The position numbers were made by a program, and so were the translations under genes. From assembly GCA_037179335.1 (NCBI GenBank), contig JAKZHN010000005.1, positions 868,001 to 932,000 on the forward strand: 64,000 nucleotides of DNA, in the 5' to 3' direction. The notes under the pieces were generated by a model. The model saw only the letters and a list, made by a program, of their open reading frames with translations. It was not told the DNA's origin and searched no databases. This document shows, piece by piece, positions 58,590 to 64,000 of the stretch (within the stretch, counting starts at the first letter, position 1; each line of letters starts with the position of its first letter). This DNA comes from Cyclaneusma minus. Lineage: Eukaryota > Ascomycota > Leotiomycetes > Marthamycetales > Marthamycetaceae.

Positions 58590-58831
58590 ATCTTCGATTG
58601 TTTGGAATACTTCGAATTGGTAATTACTTGAAATGTTCTTGGTTGTTTTGAATACTTTCAGTTGTTTTGAATACTTCCAGTTGTTTTGAATACTTCCAGT
58701 TTTCCTTGGAATATTTCCAGTTACTTGAAAGACTCCCAACTATTTGGAATACTCCTAGTTATTTGGAATACTTTCAGTTGCTTGGAATACTCCGAGCCAC
58801 TTGGAACATCCCAAAATACTTGTCATATTCC
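58590..58831 (+). repeat. 19-bp dispersed tandem repeat, about 12 units
   Basis: Units such as AGTTGTTTTGAATACTTCC (near-identical in three adjacent copies), AGTTATTTGGAATACTTTC and AGTTGCTTGGAATACTCCG. This is the most homogeneous array in the window. Confidence 0.88.
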
Positions 58832-59315
58832 AAATCGTCACGGCAAGTTGTCGAGATCTCGATTCTCGAGTTTCGGATCCGCCGAAGATGCCGACATCCC
58901 GGCCCTGGAAGTTCTTCTGTCTACTCGAAGCAGAAGGAGCAGATTGGTCGACAAAGATGATCTGATGATGGCAATTCGACGGGGTATTGCAAGAAGGCGA
59001 TGGGGAAGGCAAGGGCAGAGATTCGAAGATCTTGTGGACTCAGTATGACTATGTGGGGGGGGAATGGTAGATGGTACGGGCGAGATGTCTGCGGGCTGTA
59101 AGACGGTGAGATCTTATGGTAGGGGTTGCGGAATGAGGAGGTGATGCTTTGGTGGTTTGTGTGGCTGCTTGAGAGGTGCAGTCGATGTCCTTGTGATCTC
59201 TAGGAACTGTGGAATGAAACCATGCGCTGCGTAAGGATGAATCAGCCCTCCTTATTATATATATATTACTGCAAGGTTTATTTGAAATTATTCGCATAGG
59301 GTCCTCGAACAGCTT

Positions 59316-59353
59316 CAGTCACTTCGAATATTCCAAATTACTTGGGATTTATT
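59316..59353 (+). repeat. 19-bp dispersed repeat, 2 units
   Basis: AGTCACTTCGAATATTCCA then AATTACTTGGGATTTATTT, matching the family consensus. Confidence 0.7.
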
Positions 59354-59687
59354 TAGTTATGAGAGAATAGAATTAGAGCGGCGGCAGTGATACTTTTGAA
59401 TGCCTAGATAGGCTTGGATTGTATGCGATTTCAAAATCCCAGATGCGATTTAGCGATTCTCTTCTACTGTTCTAGAAAACGTATACGGCAGAGGTCACGG
59501 AATATCCGGCATCCCGTCTAGTCGGTAGAGTCGTCTGGTTTCAAGAGCTTCAACGACTCCGCAAACTCCTTTTGCCCCTCATTATCCAGCCTCGAGCGAG
59601 TGTCATAGCCAAACGCCTAGTCCCATTTCCTTTGTCCGATTTCCGTTTCAAATGAATGTTGGAGATATGTATTCGCGGATATCCTTC

Positions 59688-60092
59688 TTAGTAGTCGTCG
59701 TGTCCTGTGGTATGCACCATCTGATCCTCCTCGATCACGGCATGGTATTCGTTTCCCCAAGCCTGGACAGTCTCGAGGACGGTTGTGGGAGCGGTGGCGG
59801 CGAAACCGCTGTTTAGAACGTCAGTATGAACTTCAAAGGCCGAGGCTGAGGAAGAAAGCGAAGGGAGGGGATCTAGAAAGGGATGGGAAGGCTGCGCAAC
59901 TTACATGAATACTTTGTACTCATGGGTGATCTTTCCACCAGCGTCCTTGATGGCCTGGATGGCTTGTTCTATAATGTGGGAGGGTGTGTTGTCGTCGTAG
60001 GACATGATGATGGCTTTTTGCTCAGGAGCGACGGCGAGGGCGAAGCTGGCGAAGAGCAGGGTCAAGAGAGTGGCTAGGATTGTGAGATTCAT
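59688..60092 (-). CDS. Small secreted protein with inhibitor I9 (subtilisin propeptide-like) domain
   Basis: Exons 60092-59905 and 59808-59688 (96-bp intron, GTAAGT to CAG, phase 2) give 102 aa. A signal peptide is clear (MNLTILATLLTLLFASFALA). The remaining 80 residues match the compact I9 fold: strand KAIIMSYDD, helix HIIEQAIQAIKDAGGKI, strand THEYKVFIGFAATAP, helix TTVLETVQAWG and strand AVIEEDQMVHTTGHDDY. Free-standing I9 proteins such as yeast Pbi2 inhibit subtilisin-type proteases (proteinase B) or assist vacuolar processes. The C-terminal residues of I9 proteins insert into the protease active site, and here the VHTTGHDDY tail would do so. No adjacent protease gene is seen. Upstream in-frame codons before 60092 look non-coding. 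Confidence 0.88.
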
Positions 60093-60709
60093 TTTGGCGT
60101 ATCGTTTCAAAGTAATATTTGTTTTGATAGTTGGGTTTCTGGGGTTGGTGTGGAAGGAGGTGTCTTGAAGATGTTGAAGAGTGGATGCTTTCAACGAAGG
60201 GGTCTGGCCGATGACGCTGAAGTGACCACATGCCCCGGCTTCCGCTAAGCCCGACCGGGCCGTTTCCCAGCGAACCAGGCAGCGAGTGGGGCCCAGCCGT
60301 CAATTTACACGTCGCGTCAATTTGTCGCGTTTTCACAACTAAGTGTTCGTTGGACAACTTGCACTTGTGCAGATCATCTTAAGATCTGCATTACGAGTTG
60401 ATTTACTGTACGAGGCCCCAGACTACGAATAATCCGCCTACTGTGCATAGTTTCTCGCAGCCGCTGGCCACTCTTTCGAAAGCCTTCATCCTTTTTGCGG
60501 TCGGCGCGGCGCAGATGGCCTTAGCGGTCTGTTGAACTGAGTTTGGGTGGGCGCGTCAAACTAAACTGTGAGTTTGTGAACAAGGGCCGGCAAAGCATCG
60601 ATCAACGCCCCCGTCCACCACCTGGCGGATCCCACTTCTATTCCAAAGAGGACATCGAAACATCGAAAAGGAGGAGGAAACTTGGGACCGACGAATAGGC
60701 GACAATACG
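60093..60709. promoter_or_regulatory. Divergent promoter region
   Basis: This is upstream DNA of the I9 gene and of the plus-strand gene at 60710. No specific sites were identified and no coding frame is supported. Confidence 0.45.
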
Positions 60710-63700
60710 ATGGCGGCAGAGGCGCATTGGAACGTGAACCACCTTTCCGACGAGCCGCTCTACTGCCGCGCCCCACAAGGCTTGCCGGGCCAGCCTGACA
60801 CCGAAATTCTGGTCGAGGGGAGCGATGTCGAAGATGACGATACGAAGAAGTGGTATAAGCGGGCAAGGCGGCAGGAGATTGGCAGACGCTATCTGGAGGA
60901 CGGAGTGGTGCCGTTTATTGCCAGTGCGGTGCTGAAGGGCCCTTTTGAGCGGAGGACGGGGTGGGTGAATCCTTGGTCGAGGGACGTCGGAGGGCTGCGG
61001 TTTAGGGACGAGGAGGAGGATTTGGTGGATGTGGACGCATACAAAACATCCGAGGAGGAGAGCGTGGCGGAGAAGAGTGTCAGGGAGGATGTGATACCCT
61101 CGATTGAGTTGGAAGAGCTGGTGGAGAGCGATCAAGCGGAGCCGCACCAACTCACAGCCATCGAAGAGGAAAGGGAATCGCAACTCCATGAGAACCTGGA
61201 GAGCTTCTTGCAGGCAACCGTGGGAGATGAGGACCGGGAGGAGTCGGGAGCGAGAAGGGGGAAGAGACGGCATAACACGGAATGGCTGAGGAGAGCTCCC
61301 GCAAAACGACCAAGATGGGAGACGCCTAGGGAGAGTGCTGAGGAGGCATCTCCGCTGCCTGACTTGTACTCGAATTCTCAAGAAGCGCGAAGTCCTGCTC
61401 TGAGGAAGTCAAGGGAGCTGAGAAGGTTGGATCAAATGAGGCACGCCCAACGACCTCCAGCTACTCCCACGCCTCCTTATGACGAGAACGAAACTCCTCT
61501 TCCGGGAGGAACCCAGGAAAACGCCATCACTATTAGTGATGATGATGATGACGCCCACCAAGAGGACAATCACGAAGAGGGTAATAATGAGACTGAGGTT
61601 CAGGACAACCCGGCAACGCAGGCTACCTGGTACACAATCGACAGTGACACCTCAACAAGCAGTGCCGGCAGCGTCTTTGATCAGATGCGGCACCCCCCTC
61701 GAAGTCAACCCGAAGCCTCCTCGGCAGCAGATCCCAAGACATCACAGAAGCAACAATCCTCATCCCAACCAAGCAGTAAAAAGTCTCGAGTCAACAAATT
61801 AAAAGGTTCAGCTCGATCATCAAAGAACTCGCCTTCGAACCAACCCAGCTTATACTTTTCAGGTACGAAATTGACGAAGCCCGGCTTAGTTTTACCTGAG
61901 AAACTTGATACTGCTGCGAAAGCGCCCGAAGAAGAGACACCGGGTGGCGGTTTTCGGTACCGGGTCCGGAAGACTCATCGCAAGACGAAGAAGGCGGCTG
62001 GAAATGAAACGAATAATGATGAGGGACACCGGGAAGAGGAGGAAACGCAAGATGGCGAGGTAGCTCCCGCACCTGCACCAATAGTCGCCTCTCCTCAATG
62101 TTCGGACTCCGACAAGCTTCAGCTCCCGCCGGAACCCGAGCCTGACAAAGTACTGGACGAGAAAAGCTCCGTTGCTGAGCCACCGGCTGAAGAGCCAAGT
62201 CCACCTATATCAGGAGATCAAGTCTCGTCACACCGCAGCCATGATGCTGGGAAGGATGTTGGATCTCAGAAGAATAATGAACGACGAAGACACAGTACAG
62301 GAGTCAAGTTTATCAAACCTCCACGGAAACATCAAGATCCACGGAGACGCACTACTGGTGCACCCAGTCGACGGTCTGTGGATGTAGTGGAGGCAGCGGA
62401 ACAGCCTCGTGTTCAGGATCAAGCGATTGCCGAACAGGAGGTTACGGAGACAGACGCTTCCATGGACCTGGACCATGTGCCCTCACTGCAGGGTGACAAC
62501 ATGCATGTCACGAAGCCAAGACCCCGATCCAGGCGTAGCCCTGTCGCAGCCGACATTGTCGAAGATGTTACACGGAGCGAAGACGCTGCGAAGAATAGTC
62601 AACAGCGCTCTATTGAACCAGTTCAAACTAACGCTGATGCTGACAAGCCATCCACTACTGCTCTGGATGGAGCAAGTCATAAACCTCTGACGCCGGCTGT
62701 CACTTCACCAGAGCAAAATCAGTTCTCACAGGCAGATACTACGCTCGTCGATTATGCCTCTCAGGCCCTTCAACTGCAGGTAGAGTCTATGGGCAAAGAA
62801 TTCTACAGCAGCCCCGCAAGAGCTTCCCAAAAACCTGTTCAAGAAGAACCCGTTGCGGATCCTGAGGATGAAGAAGCTGAACCAGTTGAGGCCGTTGTGT
62901 CAGATATATCGGATCTCTCGGATCTCTCGGATCTTTCCGAGGACGAAGTAATGGTCGTCCAGAGTCCATGGGACGCGGAGAAATCTGAAGTGACTACTTC
63001 TCTGGAACACCTTCCAGGCGGAGATCATGGCACGGACGAGGGTAGTGATCTTAACTTCGAGAGTACGAGCGAGGAGTCTACCCAAGAGATCCCTCGAGAA
63101 AACCCTCGAATACCTCAGCCAAGCTCTCAGCAAGCTCCCATCCTGGAGGAAGCTGTTGTACAAAGCCCATGGGCCGCAGAAAGATCTCATATAGTGTCCC
63201 CCAAAGACAAAAGTCTACTTCCGAACCCAACGGAAGGCCAAAAAAGAGATAATGACACGGACGAGGATCGTGATCTCTACGAGATTCCGAGCGATGAGCC
63301 TACCCAGGAGGTCCAGCCCACTCCTCGAAAAAATGGCACCCGCGAGGTAGCCGAAGCTGTTGCACAAAGTCCCTGGGTAGAAGAACGACCGGCAATATTA
63401 CCACCGGCCGAAATTCCCCATTCCTCTCCTACGCGACTCCCAAGCATCGAAGGCGAAGAACTCGAAGACTTCCTTCTTGATATTCCGGGCAGTACACTCC
63501 TGCCTCGCGCCATCACGCCACTGGGCAGCGCAGACACCGACCACCTACCCTTCGGCGACCTCATGAGCCCCTCACCACCCCGCGATCCAACTCCTCTCGA
63601 CACCCCCGAAGAACTCACCAGCACCCAAGCCCTCGAGTCAGCAGCACTCACCAACCCCTGGCTGCACTCCAGCGCCCTGAGGAAACCAACCTCTCCCTCG

Positions 63701-64000
63701 TCATCATCAAAGAAACCCAAGAAACGCGTCTCCTTCATCCCCGACCTCGTCTCCTCCCCGATATCTTCCTCCCCTATCGCATCCCCAGCCAAAACCCCCG
63801 AAAGCAGCAAACGCTTCCCCTCACCTCCACCGCCCCCCGACGCCCAACGCTTACCCGAAAGCCAAGATATGCTAGGGCGCTCACTGAAAGCCACCAGAGA
63901 CTTGACGTCTGCGAAAGAAGAATCCATGCTTTTCAAAGGCGGGAGCCAGGGCGTGGGTGCTATGGCCGAAGCGTTTATTAGTGCTGATCGCCAGACTTCC
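60710..64000 (+). CDS. Large acidic/Ser/Pro-rich nuclear-type protein, 3' end outside window
   Basis: An open frame starts with ATG at 60710 and runs 1097 codons without a stop to the window edge. The N-terminus is the most conserved-looking part: HLSDEPLYCRAPQGLPGQPD, an acidic GSDVEDDDTKKWYKRARRQ, then YLEDGVVPFIASAVLKGPFE and GWVNPWSRD. I recall fungal proteins with a similar head (SDEPLY..., then SASLRGPF, W.NPW) that databases label only by Arg-rich similarity. The rest is disordered: basic patches (KKSRVNKLK, RRGKRRH), Asp and Ser runs, SDLSDLSDLSEDE, three copies of a VVQSPW(D/A/V)xE motif, and KKPKKRVSFIPDLV. Nuclear localisation is likely; function is unknown. No introns were seen, though a late one cannot be excluded. 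Confidence 0.8.
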   Translation, partial: MAAEAHWNVNHLSDEPLYCRAPQGLPGQPDTEILVEGSDVEDDDTKKWYKRARRQEIGRRYLEDGVVPFIASAVLKGPFERRTGWVNPWSRDVGGLRFRDEEEDLVDVDAYKTSEEESVAEKSVREDVIPSIELEELVESDQAEPHQLTAIEEERESQLHENLESFLQATVGDEDREESGARRGKRRHNTEWLRRAPAKRPRWETPRESAEEASPLPDLYSNSQEARSPALRKSRELRRLDQMRHAQRPPATPTPPYDENETPLPGGTQENAITISDDDDDAHQEDNHEEGNNETEVQDNPATQATWYTIDSDTSTSSAGSVFDQMRHPPRSQPEASSAADPKTSQKQQSSSQPSSKKSRVNKLKGSARSSKNSPSNQPSLYFSGTKLTKPGLVLPEKLDTAAKAPEEETPGGGFRYRVRKTHRKTKKAAGNETNNDEGHREEEETQDGEVAPAPAPIVASPQCSDSDKLQLPPEPEPDKVLDEKSSVAEPPAEEPSPPISGDQVSSHRSHDAGKDVGSQKNNERRRHSTGVKFIKPPRKHQDPRRRTTGAPSRRSVDVVEAAEQPRVQDQAIAEQEVTETDASMDLDHVPSLQGDNMHVTKPRPRSRRSPVAADIVEDVTRSEDAAKNSQQRSIEPVQTNADADKPSTTALDGASHKPLTPAVTSPEQNQFSQADTTLVDYASQALQLQVESMGKEFYSSPARASQKPVQEEPVADPEDEEAEPVEAVVSDISDLSDLSDLSEDEVMVVQSPWDAEKSEVTTSLEHLPGGDHGTDEGSDLNFESTSEESTQEIPRENPRIPQPSSQQAPILEEAVVQSPWAAERSHIVSPKDKSLLPNPTEGQKRDNDTDEDRDLYEIPSDEPTQEVQPTPRKNGTREVAEAVAQSPWVEERPAILPPAEIPHSSPTRLPSIEGEELEDFLLDIPGSTLLPRAITPLGSADTDHLPFGDLMSPSPPRDPTPLDTPEELTSTQALESAALTNPWLHSSALRKPTSPSSSSKKPKKRVSFIPDLVSSPISSSPIASPAKTPESSKRFPSPPPPPDAQRLPESQDMLGRSLKATRDLTSAKEESMLFKGGSQGVGAMAEAFISADRQTS

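Larger units (their letters stand above)
58040..59687. other. Intergenic with 19-bp repeats; small unproven frame
   Basis: Two repeat clusters are listed separately. An open frame ending at 59048 has a protein-like last part (PALEVLLSTRSRRSRLVDKD, then MMAIRRGIARRRWGRQGQR), but its N-terminal half is just translated repeat, so I do not call it a gene. Confidence 0.45.

Noticed and set aside
58686..59048. 120-codon plus-strand frame
   Set aside because: Its first half is translated 19-bp repeat; only the last about 60 codons look natural, and no start precedes them outside the repeat.
1..64000. CRISPR arrays, bacterial operons, or a secondary-metabolite cluster
   Set aside because: The genome is fungal; there is no spaced direct-repeat array and no PKS, NRPS or terpene synthase gene, so neighbouring transporters and hydrolases do not form a biosynthetic cluster.

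Overview
The window reads as nuclear DNA of a filamentous ascomycete (Pezizomycotina). Most genes are split by short introns (about 50-120 bp) with GTAAGT/GTATGT-type donors, CTAAC/CTGAC branch sites and YAG acceptors. Conserved fungal housekeeping genes are interspersed with secreted and transport genes, and a tRNA-Ser(AGA) is present. The class cannot be fixed from this sequence alone. Exon boundaries were worked out by hand from splice signals, reading phase and protein continuity.

Layout. 1-11.5 kb: the 3' end of a coiled-coil gene (+), a small Ala/Pro-rich protein (-), the PP2A activator RRD1 (-) divergent from a large Myb/SANT-like nuclear protein (+), and the ER mannosyltransferase ALG2 (-). 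12.4-16.4 kb: a secreted two-domain protein, then a terminal-inverted-repeat element broken by an assembly gap with artefactual poly-G/poly-C, then a small unknown gene. 18.5-29.3 kb: a Dal5-type MFS transporter, a two-exon gene with a possibly BTB-like C-terminus, an RS/RG-rich protein whose frame continues past its stop, a doubtful small gene, and a secreted type-B carboxylesterase. 30.4-36.7 kb: MRE11, a tRNA-Ser with a truncated inverted copy, a MITE-like element with a telomere-like core, and a siderophore-type transporter with an iron-type GATA site upstream. 36.7-40.3 kb holds no secure gene, only a minisatellite and possible gene remains. 40.4-52.3 kb: a P-loop/HAD/phosphoribosyltransferase fusion gene with an in-frame stop, an amidohydrolase, a long Ser/Thr-repeat wall-type protein and the snoRNP factor BCD1. 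55.1-64.0 kb: a DENN-type protein, a small secreted I9 inhibitor-like protein, and a large charged nuclear-type protein running off the window end.

Working relationships are mostly those of unrelated neighbours. RRD1 and the Myb-like gene share a 454-bp divergent promoter region. The two transporters each have GATA-type sites upstream that fit nutrient control (iron for the siderophore transporter, nitrogen for the Dal5-like one).

The strongest unexplained signal is a dispersed family of 19-bp tandem repeats. It occurs at six separate places, always in non-coding DNA, once inside an intron, and always in the same orientation. Other points of interest are two genes with in-frame stops in otherwise coherent frames, the tRNA-Ser inverted duplication, and the MITE with TTAGGG-like interior sequence. 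No gene set here amounts to a convincing new multi-gene system.
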